From Paractinoplanes aksuensis (GTDB taxonomy: Bacteria > Actinomycetota > Actinomycetes > Mycobacteriales > Micromonosporaceae), in NCBI RefSeq assembly GCF_024137025.1, contig NZ_JAMYJR010000040.1, positions 124,001 to 188,000 of the forward strand: 64,000 nt of DNA. The letters are read 5' to 3'. The translations under genes and the position numbers were made by a program. The notes beneath the pieces were generated by a model. The model did no database searches. It saw only the letters and a program-made list of their open reading frames with translations, and was not told the DNA's origin. Below, in pieces: positions 9,155 through 17,090 of the stretch. Each line of letters opens with the position of its first letter. The first letter of the stretch is position 1.

Positions 9155-9874
9155 ATGCTGCGGGTGTTCTCGGTGGCGTACTGGGCGTTCATCGGAATCA
9201 CCTGTGTGGTGTTCTTCGCCGGCGCGCTCCTCGTCTGGTTGGTGACGCTGCCGTTCGACCGGCGGCGCGTGGTGCTGCACCTGTACTCGTCGGCCTGGGC
9301 GTCGTTCTACGTCTACGTCAACCCGCTGTGGCGTCTGGAGGTGACAGGCCGCGACCGCCTGCCCTGGCACGGCTCCGCTGTTCTGGTCGCCAACCACGCT
9401 TCGCTCATCGACATCCTGGTGCTGTTCGCCCTGTTCCGCCCGTTCAAGTGGGTCTCCAAGCAAGAGATTTTCAAGGTCCCCCTGATCGGCTGGAACATGC
9501 GCCTCAACGACTACGTCCCCGTGGTCCGCGGCAGCGGCGCCTCAGTGCGAAAAATGATGGAACACTGCGACCGCCTGCTCGCCGCAGGCTCCCCCGTGCT
9601 GATGTTCCCCGAAGGCCGCCGCACCTCCGACGGTTCCCTGCTCCCGTTCAAGAACGGCGCCTTCGAACTCGCCGTACGACACCAGGTCCCGGTCTACCCC
9701 ATTGCCGTGCACGGCACGAGAGCCGCCCTCCCCCGCGACGGCATGATCCTGCGCGAACACGTGACCGCCCGGGTCGAGGTCCTGCCACCCCTGAACCCGT
9801 CCGACTACCCAGACACCGAGTCCCTACGGGACGCAGCCCGCCAGGCCATTGCCAACGCCCTCACCCACGGCTGA
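9155..9874 (+). CDS. plsC: 1-acyl-sn-glycerol-3-phosphate acyltransferase
   Basis: A 239-residue PlsC-type acyltransferase that acylates lysophosphatidic acid to phosphatidic acid at the membrane. It has an N-terminal hydrophobic helix (about 8-30), the catalytic NHASLID block near residue 80 (H-x4-D motif), a substrate-binding FPEGRRTSDG near 151, and the VPVYPIAV block near 178. Length and motif spacing are normal. The ATG 9155 start places the membrane helix at the very N-terminus, as in the family. It stands alone, with 195 bp upstream and 372 bp downstream holding no recognised gene. Lipid-A-like or other glycolipid acylation is a less likely alternative. Confidence 0.85.
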   Translation: MLRVFSVAYWAFIGITCVVFFAGALLVWLVTLPFDRRRVVLHLYSSAWASFYVYVNPLWRLEVTGRDRLPWHGSAVLVANHASLIDILVLFALFRPFKWVSKQEIFKVPLIGWNMRLNDYVPVVRGSGASVRKMMEHCDRLLAAGSPVLMFPEGRRTSDGSLLPFKNGAFELAVRHQVPVYPIAVHGTRAALPRDGMILREHVTARVEVLPPLNPSDYPDTESLRDAARQAIANALTHG

Positions 9875-10246
9875 CCACCGGCCGGCGCTCCTCGACGGCG
9901 GCGGCCCGGAAGCGGCACCAGCCCTCCGTGCCGTCGCGGCGCAGTGGCGCCGCGAGCACCCACAACCACGGCATCCCGACGCGCAACCAGCTCTTGAGTC
10001 AGCCCGGCAAAGACGCGCCACCGTTCACCATCAAGCCCCACCGTCGTCTCCGCGTCGGGAGGCGAGAACGCCAACAGGCTGGCGGTGGAGGATCGGACCG
10101 GGCGAGCGAGGCGTCACGGACTTGGTTCGGTGTGGGCCCGCTCTCCGCAAGCTCGGCCCTCCCTACCCGCCTCTTGCCAGCCCCGTCGTTGTCGTGGGCG
10201 CCGGCCCGGCGGAGGGCTTTGACGGTTGTCTCTACGATGGCGGCTC
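9875..10246. other. Gap without a recognisable gene
   Basis: This 372-bp gap lies between the acyltransferase and the GT4 glycosyltransferase. Open frames exist on both strands but none has a recognisable product, a good ribosome site or a family motif. No clear terminator hairpin or repeat was found. It may hold a degraded gene on the minus strand. Confidence 0.4.
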
Positions 10247-11362
10247 GTGAGGATCGCGCATTTTTGCGACAGCCATCCTGATCGGCCTGACGGGGTTTCG
10301 TGGTCGGCTGAGTTGACTGTTGAGCTGTTGCGGGGTGCTGGGCACGACGTCGAGTTCTACCGGCCTGGGCGGGTGCCTTCGCTCCCGGTTCCGGGGCGGC
10401 ACTTGCGGATCGGGTCGCCGTGGTTCCGGTGCGCGGCAGCTGATGTCTTTCATGCGCATACGACCGGGCCGATCGGAATGGCCGCGTTTCGGTTGGCTGC
10501 TCGGCGGGGTGTGCCGCTGGTGATGACCTGGCACACCGATCTGGTCGCCTATGCGGACACGTTTCCCGAGATACCGATCGGGGCGGCTTGGTGTGCGCTT
10601 CAGCTGCGGCTGGGCTGGTCGTTGCGGGAATTCCTCGAGTTGGCCCGGCCGGGTGAGGTTCGGCGGGGGCGACTCATCGCTCTTGGCCGCGGGATGGCGG
10701 GGCGGATGGCGGCCGCGATCACACCGTCGGGCAAGACTGCTCGGGGATTTGCTTTGTTCGGGCCGGAGCCGGCCGTTTGTGTGCTGCCGACTCCAATTGC
10801 GCCGGCGCCACCGCGGGCGCCGACTCGTCGCGGCAATGTCGTGTTGTCGGTCGGCCGGGTGACTGCCGAGAAGAATCCGGGGCTGCTGTTGGAGGCATTC
10901 GCGTTGCTGCGTGCAGGAAAGCCGGACGCGCGGCTGGTGTTGCTGGGTGTCCGGCAGGGCCGGGCCGCGCTGACTCGTCGCCTGCGGGAGCTGGATCTGG
11001 AGCGACACGTCGACGTGGTGCCGCCGGTTCCCCGCCATGAAGTGGACGCGTTCTACCGTACGGCTGACGTTCTTGCCTTTGCCTCTACAACGGACACTCA
11101 GAGTCTTGTCCTCGCCGAGGCTGAAGCTGTTGGCCTGCCTGCCGTTGTGGCCGATGCCGACCTCGCGACGCGGGCCGGTGACAACGGGGCGCATCGGTTC
11201 AGTTGTGCGCCACGGCCGGCCGAGTTCGCTGCTGCGCTGGGGCGGATGCTCGACGACGAAAGCCTGCGGGCGCGGGTGGCTCGGGACGGATTGGCGGCTA
11301 CCGCGGCGTACCCGTCGGCGTTGTATCTGGAGAGGCTCGAGAAGCTGTATCGACGGCTTTGA
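10247..11362 (+). CDS. Glycosyltransferase family 4 protein
   Basis: About 371 residues with the GT-B fold of family 4. The N-terminus RIAHFCDSHPDRPDGVSWSA is an acceptor-side loop, followed by VFHAHTTGPIG, then in the C-lobe VVLSVGRVTAEKNPGLLLEA (donor-domain start) and LAEAEAVGLPAVVAD (E-x7-E-like nucleotide-sugar site). It probably transfers a hexose from an activated sugar to a lipid or mannose-containing acceptor. GTG 10247 was chosen because the first strand begins immediately after it; the ATG at 10226 adds unrelated residues. Third codon positions are less GC-rich than in neighbouring genes, a mild sign of different origin. Confidence 0.85.
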   Translation: MRIAHFCDSHPDRPDGVSWSAELTVELLRGAGHDVEFYRPGRVPSLPVPGRHLRIGSPWFRCAAADVFHAHTTGPIGMAAFRLAARRGVPLVMTWHTDLVAYADTFPEIPIGAAWCALQLRLGWSLREFLELARPGEVRRGRLIALGRGMAGRMAAAITPSGKTARGFALFGPEPAVCVLPTPIAPAPPRAPTRRGNVVLSVGRVTAEKNPGLLLEAFALLRAGKPDARLVLLGVRQGRAALTRRLRELDLERHVDVVPPVPRHEVDAFYRTADVLAFASTTDTQSLVLAEAEAVGLPAVVADADLATRAGDNGAHRFSCAPRPAEFAAALGRMLDDESLRARVARDGLAATAAYPSALYLERLEKLYRRL

Positions 11363-11385
11363 CGAGACCTGTCACGATCTTGGCC

Positions 11386-12135
11386 GTGAGACTCTGGCGA
11401 CGCCCGGAAGTGTGGGCCGCGTTGGTCGTTCTGGCCACCGGTGCGGCACCGATCTTTCTGCCGGTCCACACTCAGCTCGAGCTTGACGACTGGGCCGTCG
11501 AGCTGCGGCGGACCGGGGTTCCCGCTCAGGGCTACATCTTCGAACAATCGATCAGCGACCGGGACCGCCGGACCATGCATTTCCGCTACCAGGCCGACGG
11601 GGTGACCCATCAGGAAGGGGTCGGCTGTTGGGAAGTGTGTCCGCAGCCGGGCGTCACCGTTCCGATCTGGTACAACGCTGACGATCCGCTCGACTTCGTG
11701 ACCGATTTCGGAGAGTTGAGCGGCGATCGTGGCATGGCACAGGGCCTGCTGGGAGTGGCCGGCCTCGTGCTTGTCGGTGTCAGCGTGTGGCTGGTGTTCG
11801 TCGCGCGCGACCAGGCCCGCCTGCGCGGCAATCTGGTCGTCCTGGTCGATCCGATGTTCTCGTTCGTCGACGGGAAAGCCGCGCGCCGCGCCCGGTCGAG
11901 TGTCGCGGCCATCGCGCTGCTCGAGTCGCTCGAGGGCAAGCATATCCGCGAACTGTGGCTCTACAACGGTTTTGCCTGGCCAGTCGTCGAATGGTTGCAG
12001 GAAAAGGCATACACAGGACCACGTCCGGACATCGGGACGGTGATCCTCAGCGCGGACGAGCCCGGCCTGACGCGCGCGCTGCGCGAATGGGCGTACGACG
12101 TCGCGGTCGGTCCCAGAGGTCGGGAACTGACCTGA
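11386..12135 (+). CDS. DUF3592-type membrane protein
   Basis: About 249 residues. A transmembrane helix (WAALVVLATGAAPIFLP) at the N-terminus is followed by a small extracytoplasmic beta domain with the spacing of DUF3592 (VPAQGYIFEQ, FRYQADGVTHQEGVG, PGVTVPIWYNADDPLDFV), a second helix near 135 (LLGVAGLVLVGVSVWLVFV) and a cytoplasmic tail of about 90 residues. The role of DUF3592 is unknown. GTG 11386 lies just before the first helix; the ORF can be extended upstream only into the glycosyltransferase gene. It follows that gene by 23 bases and may be in the same transcript. Confidence 0.7.
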   Translation: MRLWRRPEVWAALVVLATGAAPIFLPVHTQLELDDWAVELRRTGVPAQGYIFEQSISDRDRRTMHFRYQADGVTHQEGVGCWEVCPQPGVTVPIWYNADDPLDFVTDFGELSGDRGMAQGLLGVAGLVLVGVSVWLVFVARDQARLRGNLVVLVDPMFSFVDGKAARRARSSVAAIALLESLEGKHIRELWLYNGFAWPVVEWLQEKAYTGPRPDIGTVILSADEPGLTRALREWAYDVAVGPRGRELT

Positions 12136-12155
12136 ATCGCTGATGCACTGACGGC

Positions 12156-12635
12156 ATGAGCATTCTGCACACGCCGGCCGACGGTGCCGTCCTGAATCCG
12201 TTCGTCATGGTCGAGAACGCGGCCGGCCTGATCACTTTTGTGTCCGAAGTGTTCGAGGTGACCGAGACTGCGGCGGCGCACACCGAAATGCCCGACGGCA
12301 AACTGATCCACGCCGAGCTGCGACTGGGAACCGTGGACCTGATGATCGTCGACCGGCAGGAGGGTTGGCCGTTGCGGCCCGGTCTGCTGCAGGTTTGCGT
12401 CGAGGACGTCACCGTTCTGCTCGAACGCGCGACCGAGCGCGGCGCCACCGCCGTCACCGAGGCGACGCCCTTCTACGGCGAGACGACGCTGGGCCGGATG
12501 CTCGATCCGTGGCAGAACCTGTGGTGGCTCTACGCGCCCGCTCCCGGCCGGCCCGACCCGGTGCCGCACTGGGACGACGAAGGTTCGGACACCGTTTTCA
12601 CGACGTTGGACGCGACGCTGCGATCGCTGCGCTGA
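12156..12635 (+). CDS. VOC/glyoxalase-like superfamily protein
   Basis: A 159-residue protein of the vicinal-oxygen-chelate fold, PhnB-like subgroup. It has two beta-alpha-beta3 modules: LNPFVMVENAAGLITFVSEV then LIHAELRLGTVDLMIVD, and later LLQVCVEDVTVLLERATERG with TTLGRMLDPWQNLWWLYAP. Members are metal-dependent lyases or dioxygenases, or ligand-binding (resistance) proteins; the substrate cannot be inferred. Several metal ligands of canonical glyoxalase I are not obvious. Its last 38 bases overlap, antisense, the 3' end of the convergent MocR-type regulator. Confidence 0.8.
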   Translation: MSILHTPADGAVLNPFVMVENAAGLITFVSEVFEVTETAAAHTEMPDGKLIHAELRLGTVDLMIVDRQEGWPLRPGLLQVCVEDVTVLLERATERGATAVTEATPFYGETTLGRMLDPWQNLWWLYAPAPGRPDPVPHWDDEGSDTVFTTLDATLRSLR

Positions 12636-14166
12636 GCCGGCGGACGGCCTCGTCCATCAGCTCGGGCGGGGCCGCTGCGTAGGTGAGCCGCAGGTGCGGG
12701 GCGGGCGCCTCGGCCGCGAACCAGGGACGTCCCGGGAATACGACAACGCCGTTGGCCGCGGCCGCGGCAGCCACGCCGACATCGTCGAAGCCGTCGTCCA
12801 ATCGCAGCCAGAGATGCAGTCCACCCTTCGGCGTCGAAGCAGCAGCCGACGAACGAGCCGGCCCGCCCCCAAGGATCGGGGCGGGGCCTGCCGCCACCCC
12901 AGGCCCGCCCGTAAGCACCGGGGCGGAGCCTGCCGGCACCTCAGGTCCGCCTGTGAGCATCGGGGCGGAGCCTGCCGCCACGTCACGTCCGCCTATGTGC
13001 GTCGGGACAGCGGTTGCCGGCAGGTGGCGGTGCAGTGCTGACAGCAGCGCGTCCCGCCGCACCCGCAATGCCGTCCGCAGGTGGCGGCGATGCCGGTCCC
13101 AGGCCGGTGAGGTGACGAACTCGAGCGCGGCCTGCTGCAACGGCCCGGCCACGAACAGTTCGTCCGACAGTCGGACAGTCCGCAGCCGTGCCCCGGCCGG
13201 CCCGCGCGCACCGATCGCCGCGATGCGCAGTCCTGGCGCGGCCGACTTGGTCAGCGACCGCAGATAGATCACGTGCCCGTCGACATCGTCCCAGGCCAGC
13301 GGGGGTGGCGGATTACCGTCGATGGTCAGATCGCGGGCATAGTCGTCCTCGATCACAAAGGCCCCGGCTTCCCGTACGGCCGACAACACCACACCCCTGC
13401 GGTCCGCAGCCAAGGTCGCACCGGTCGGGTTCGCGTGCAACGGCTGGCAATAGAACAACCGCGCGCCGGTTCGCCTGAACGCCGCGGCCAACTGATCGGG
13501 CAATACCCCGTCGGCGTCGGCCGGCACCGGCACCACGTGCAGGCCCGCCGCCCGGGCCGCGGCCAGCGCCCCCAGATAGGTCGGCGACTCCACCAGCAGC
13601 GTGTCGCCCGGCGCGGCCAGCGCGCGCAACGCCGACGACAGCGCCGCCTGACCACCGGGGCAGATCACCATGTCGTCGGCGCGCAGTCCGACCTCGCCGG
13701 CGAACCAGGCCCGCAGGTCCTCGCGCCCCTCGGCCGGCCCGCGCTGCCAGGCCGCCGGTTGCCGCGCCACCCGGGCCAGCGCGGCCCCGAGCGCCGCAGC
13801 CGGCTGCAGTTCCGGTTCGAGATAGCCGCCCGACAGCGGGATCGCCCCGGCCGGCGGTATCGCGAGTAACGCCCCCAGCTCGTGCTCGCCCGGCCGGCGC
13901 GCGCCCAGGGCCACGGTCTGCCACGTCAGGTCGGGCGCCCGCTCGCTCACCGTCGCCCGGCGCGCCACGAACGTGCCCTGCCCTGGCCTGGTCTCGACCA
14001 GGCCTTCCTTGACCAGCGCCCGGATGGCGGCGGCCACGGTGACGGGCGAAGCGTGATGACGCGCGGTCAGTTCCCGTACGGAAGGAAGCCGCGCCCCAGC
14101 CCTGGCCGCGCCCACCACGCCGCGCAGATCTTGGATAACACGGGCGGCTGCGTTACCGTCATTCAT
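12598..14166 (-). CDS. MocR/PdxR-type regulator: GntR HTH fused to a class I aminotransferase domain
   Basis: About 522 residues. An N-terminal winged helix (ARLPSVRELTARHHASPVTV, then ETRPGQGTFVARR) is followed by a PLP fold I domain: VICPGGQAALSSALRALAAP, CQPLHANPTGATL, IEDDYARDL (PLP Asp) and LRSLTKSAAPGLR, which holds the Schiff-base Lys. Such regulators use PLP to sense amines, GABA or vitamin B6 and control neighbouring transporters or enzymes. ATG 14166 was chosen because it overlaps, on the other strand, the ATG of the EamA exporter (CATG 14164-14167), a common pairing for this family. Near the C-terminus a 14-residue unit is repeated three times within the small domain, which may disturb it. 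Confidence 0.85.
   Translation of the reverse strand: MNDGNAAARVIQDLRGVVGAARAGARLPSVRELTARHHASPVTVAAAIRALVKEGLVETRPGQGTFVARRATVSERAPDLTWQTVALGARRPGEHELGALLAIPPAGAIPLSGGYLEPELQPAAALGAALARVARQPAAWQRGPAEGREDLRAWFAGEVGLRADDMVICPGGQAALSSALRALAAPGDTLLVESPTYLGALAAARAAGLHVVPVPADADGVLPDQLAAAFRRTGARLFYCQPLHANPTGATLAADRRGVVLSAVREAGAFVIEDDYARDLTIDGNPPPPLAWDDVDGHVIYLRSLTKSAAPGLRIAAIGARGPAGARLRTVRLSDELFVAGPLQQAALEFVTSPAWDRHRRHLRTALRVRRDALLSALHRHLPATAVPTHIGGRDVAAGSAPMLTGGPEVPAGSAPVLTGGPGVAAGPAPILGGGPARSSAAASTPKGGLHLWLRLDDGFDDVGVAAAAAANGVVVFPGRPWFAAEAPAPHLRLTYAAAPPELMDEAVRRLSAAIAASRPTS
12862..12993. repeat. 42-bp minisatellite inside the MocR-type gene (3 units)
   Basis: Three tandem 42-bp units with CGGGGCGG at 12877, 12919 and 12961. 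They stay in frame and encode, on the minus strand, variants of a 14-residue Gly/Pro/Ala-rich unit (GGPEVPAGSAPVLT type). The unit separates two conserved parts of the aminotransferase domain and is probably a flexible insertion. Confidence 0.85.
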
Positions 14167-15475
14167 GAGAGCACAGAGTAGCGCTACTGCGTCGCGAACG
14201 ATAACGCCTTCGCCCGGGCTGGCTCTGGGCGCGTTGGGCGTGCTGGCGTTCAGCCTGTCACTCCCGGCCACCCGCGTGGCGGTTCAGGATCTCGACCCGT
14301 GGTTCGTAGCGTTCGGGCGTTCAGCAGGAGCCGCCGTCCTGGCCGCGGCGTATTTGTGGTTCACCCGGTCAGATCGCCAACACCCGGGGTCGACCATGAA
14401 GACACCGGCGACGTCCAGCAGTTGGATTCCGGCGACGCTGTGGAGAATCACACCGTCCACGTTGCGCAGCCTGATACCGGTGACATCGCGCAGGCTCACA
14501 CCGACGACGTCGCGCACACCGACACCGACGACATCGCGGAGACTCGCACCGACCACGTTGCGCAGCCTGACACCGACGACGTCGCGCAGACTGACAAAGG
14601 GGGCGTTGCGCGGCCTGATACTGGGGGCGTTGCGCAGGCTCACACCGGCGACGTTGCGCAGACCGGCGCCGGGGGCGTTGCGCAGCTTGACACCGGGGGC
14701 GTCGCGCGGGGCCTGGCGGGCGGGATCTCGGCCCACCCCTCAGCAGTGGCGACGGCTCTCGATCGTGGCCCTGGGGGTGGTGGTCGGCTTCCCGCTCTTC
14801 ACGTCGCTGGCCCTGACCACGCAGACCTCCGCCCACGGCGCCGTAGTCGTCACCGTGCTGCCCGCGATGACCGCGGTATTCGCCGTCCTGCGCGCCGGCG
14901 AACGCCCACCGCGAACGTTCTGGCTGGCCGCCGCCACGGGCCTGGTGTCGGTGCTGGCCTTCGTGGCGGTCACCGGCGCTGCCCGCGGCGCCCTCTCCCC
15001 CGCCGATCTGTACCTGCTGGCCGCGATCGTCCTGTGCGGTCTCGGCTATGCCGAAGGTGGCGCCCTGGCCCGCGAACTGGGCGGCGCCCGCACCATCTGC
15101 TGGGCGCTGCTGCTGTCCCTGCCGGTCACCCTCACGATCACGCTGGTGTCCGCGGCCACCCACCCACCGCACGGCGATGCCCGTTCGTGGCCGGCATTCG
15201 CCTACCTCACCGTCGTCTCGATGTTCCTGGGCTTCTTCGCCTGGTACGCCGGCCTGGCCCGCGGCGGCGTGGCCCGGGTCGGCCAGATCCAACTGGCCCA
15301 GCCGGTGCTGACCCTGCTCTGGTCCGCCCTGCTACTGAACGAGACCGTGCCACCGGCCGCCCTGGCCGTCGCCTCGCTGGTGCTGCTCTGCGTCATCCTC
15401 ACCCAACGCACCCGCACCGCCATCAAGCCCGCCGCGGCCGCCGCACACAAGCCCCACCCGGCAAGCCGAACGTGA
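14165..15475 (+). CDS. EamA/DMT-family exporter with an internal repeat insertion
   Basis: 436 residues, longer than the roughly 300 usual for EamA transporters. Helices 1-2 (LALGALGVLAFSLSLPATRV and VAFGRSAGAAVLAAAYLWF) are followed by an insertion of about 110 residues made of degenerate octapeptides (LRSLTPTT/SRRLTPTT type). The remaining helices then resume (SIVALGVVVGFPLFTSLALT and onward to VASLVLLCVILTQR). The insert is very basic and probably lies in a cytoplasmic loop. The family exports amino acids or metabolites. The ATG shares CATG with the divergent MocR-type regulator, which probably controls it. The last 46 codons plus stop are duplicated downstream (15481-15623). Confidence 0.8.
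   Translation: MRAQSSATASRTITPSPGLALGALGVLAFSLSLPATRVAVQDLDPWFVAFGRSAGAAVLAAAYLWFTRSDRQHPGSTMKTPATSSSWIPATLWRITPSTLRSLIPVTSRRLTPTTSRTPTPTTSRRLAPTTLRSLTPTTSRRLTKGALRGLILGALRRLTPATLRRPAPGALRSLTPGASRGAWRAGSRPTPQQWRRLSIVALGVVVGFPLFTSLALTTQTSAHGAVVVTVLPAMTAVFAVLRAGERPPRTFWLAAATGLVSVLAFVAVTGAARGALSPADLYLLAAIVLCGLGYAEGGALARELGGARTICWALLLSLPVTLTITLVSAATHPPHGDARSWPAFAYLTVVSMFLGFFAWYAGLARGGVARVGQIQLAQPVLTLLWSALLLNETVPPAALAVASLVLLCVILTQRTRTAIKPAAAAAHKPHPASRT
14438..14717. repeat. 24-bp minisatellite inside the EamA gene (about 12 degenerate units)
   Basis: A tandem array with a 24-bp period, units resembling ACGTTGCGCAGCCTGACACC plus four bases, repeated about 12 times with substitutions but without frameshift. 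It encodes basic octapeptides between the second and third membrane helices. The alternating ACGACG and GGGGGC unit endings show two sub-families within the array. Confidence 0.85.
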
Positions 15476-15623
15476 ACCAAAACGAGACCGTGCCACCGGC
15501 CGCCCCGGCCGTCGCCCTGCTGGTGCTGCGCTACGTCATCCTCACCCAACGCACCCGCACCACCATCAAGCCCGCCGCGGCCGCCGCACACAAGCCCCAC
15601 CCGGCAAGCCGAACGTGAACCAA
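15338..15623 (+). repeat. 143-bp tandem duplication of the 3' end of the EamA gene
   Basis: Positions 15338-15480 (starting AACGAGACCGTGCCACCGGC) are repeated at 15481-15623 with only a few substitutions. The first copy carries the true C-terminus and stop of the exporter. The second is an orphan tail, and because 143 is not a multiple of three it cannot extend the protein. The high identity suggests a recent duplication. Confidence 0.9.
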
Positions 15624-15697
15624 GTCGCCGCTTGTTTGCATTCGGTGCAACATACGGATGACCGTCATCATCCGGTGAAAGCTCATCGATCAGGCCC

Positions 15698-16330
15698 ATG
15701 CCGACGTAGGCGCGTTCGGCCTGTTGCCAATGAGGCTCAGGAAGTCGCCCTGCGTTGGCGGCCCAGACCAAGGCCGATGTCGGGTTTCGCAACCTCACCC
15801 CGCCCAAGCGCAGCTCACCCCGCCCAAGCGCAGCTCACCCCGCCCAGGCGCGGCCGTTGGTGAATTGGTCGGTGCGCACCCCGGCCAGGGCATTGATGCT
15901 CTGGCGCGCGAGATGGGGCTCGGGCTACGCCCAGCGCGACCGCGAACGCCACCCAGTCGCGCCGCGCGGGCCCGGAGCTAGTTGTTCGGCCGGGTCTCGT
16001 CGGAGCGGGATGGAGTGGTGGGGTGCGGACGGGCGAGTTCGCTTCCGTCTGCCCTTGAGCCTCTCGAACTCAGCACGTCCGGCGCTGGTGCCCCGAACTG
16101 ATGCTGGTGTCGACCTCCGCCGCCGGGCCCGGACGCAGGTGACCTGGTGTGCGCACCTCGGCCACGGTTCCGATGATCTGGCGCGAGATCGAGTTCGGCT
16201 ACGAGCGGCGCGACCCGGTCGTGCCGCTCGGTCTGGAAGGGCATGAGCGATCTGGCATGAGATCGAGCTCGGCCACACCCGCCCGACCGCGAGCGCCGTC
16301 CGGTCGCGCCGTGCGGGCTCGGGGCTGAAT
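15698..16330 (-). pseudogene. Decayed copies of the 3' end and downstream flank of the XRE-cupin gene
   Basis: This gene-poor stretch contains diverged copies of the neighbouring gene's 3' end. Positions 15698-15752 match the coding region around 16410-16465 (GGCGCGTTCGGCCTGTTGCC against GGCGCGTTCGCCCTGTTTGC). Positions 15994-16145 match about 16378-16530 (CGGGATGGAGTGGTGGGGTG against CGGGATGGGGTGGTGGGGGT). The flanks at 15900-15990 and 16250-16330 also resemble each other (GATGGGGCTCGGGCTACGCC against GATCGAGCTCGGCCACACCC). None retains an open frame. Repeated duplication followed by decay is the simplest reading. The region from 15624 to 16359 holds no intact gene. Confidence 0.65.
15794..15853. 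repeat. 20-bp tandem repeat, 3 units
   Basis: Three units of CTCACCCCGCCCAAGCGCAG at 15794, 15814 and 15834, the last with two or three changes. It lies in the non-coding field between the EamA exporter and the XRE-cupin gene. Confidence 0.85.
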
Positions 16331-16359
16331 GTTCGGTGGGCCGAAGGCGCCGCCCTCGA

Positions 16360-16983
16360 TCAGGATGAGCCGGCCGAGGTCCCGTCGGGGCGGGATGGGG
16401 TGGTGGGGGTGCGGACGTGGGCGCGTTCGCCCTGTTTGCCGATCAGGCTCAGGAATTCGACGGGGCCGGCGCTGGTGGCGCCGAACCAATGAGGGGTGCG
16501 GGTGTCGAACTCGGCGGCCTCGCCGGGGCCCAGCACCAGGTCACGGCGGCCCAGCACGAGCCGGAGGCGGCCGCTCAGCACGAAAGCCCAGTCGAAGCCC
16601 TCGTGGGTGCGCAGGCGAGGTTCCTCGTCGTCGCGGCCGGCGGGAAGGACGAACTTGTACGCCTGGATGCCGCCGGGGCGACGGGACAGGGGGACGATGA
16701 TCCGGCCGTCGTTGGTGGGTATGGGGCGCATGTTGATGCGCGGGTCGCCCGTCTGGGGCGCGTCGACCAATTCGTCGAGGGTTACGCCGTACGCGCGGGC
16801 CAGCGGCAGCAACTGGCCGAGCGTGGGCAGCCGCAGGCCGGCCTCGAGGCGCGACAGCGTACTGATGGAGATTCCGGTCTGGGCGGCCAGTTCGCTCAGC
16901 GTGATGTCGCGGCGCTGGCGTAGCTGCTGAAGGCGTGGCCCTACGGCGTCGAGCGTCTCCTGGGTCGGGTCATCCTCGTCCAT
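16360..16983 (-). CDS. XRE-family regulator with C-terminal cupin domain
   Basis: About 207 residues. An N-terminal XRE helix-turn-helix (LRQRRDITLSELAAQTGISI through LEAGLRLPTLGQLLPLARAY) is joined to a C-terminal cupin (residues about 100-190, with RTHEGFDWAFVLSGRLRLVL and LGPGEAAEFDTRTPHWFGA). Such proteins sense a small ligand with the cupin and repress or activate adjacent genes. ATG 16983 is preferred; GTG 16986 is one codon upstream. It is divergent from an MFS exporter, with a near-perfect 32-bp dyad between the two starts, so it most probably regulates that exporter and itself. Copies of its 3' end lie decayed downstream. Confidence 0.88.
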   Translation of the reverse strand: MDEDDPTQETLDAVGPRLQQLRQRRDITLSELAAQTGISISTLSRLEAGLRLPTLGQLLPLARAYGVTLDELVDAPQTGDPRINMRPIPTNDGRIIVPLSRRPGGIQAYKFVLPAGRDDEEPRLRTHEGFDWAFVLSGRLRLVLGRRDLVLGPGEAAEFDTRTPHWFGATSAGPVEFLSLIGKQGERAHVRTPTTPSRPDGTSAGSS

Positions 16984-16995
16984 CACGCCATTTTT

Positions 16996-17027
16996 CCATT
17001 CGGCAAAGTTCTTTGCCAGTCGAATGG
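16996..17027. promoter_or_regulatory. Operator-like dyad between the XRE-cupin and MFS genes
   Basis: CCATTC (16996-17001), GGCAAAG (17002-17008), TT, CTTTGCC (17011-17017), four bases, then GAATGG (17022-17027). Both inner and outer arms pair perfectly, separated by a four-base AGTC on one side only. It is AT-rich for this DNA and lies 13 bp from the regulator's start, so it is a probable autoregulatory operator covering a promoter. Confidence 0.65.
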
Positions 17028-17090
17028 ATCACTCCGCATGCTCGCTGAGCCGGGTGCCGCAGGGCAGCCGCGTTCTCGACTGGAGGCAAG

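Noticed and set aside
9805-10074. A possible 89-residue minus-strand gene after the acyltransferase
   Set aside because: No family, ribosome site or stable frame; codon use is not distinct from neighbouring shadow frames.
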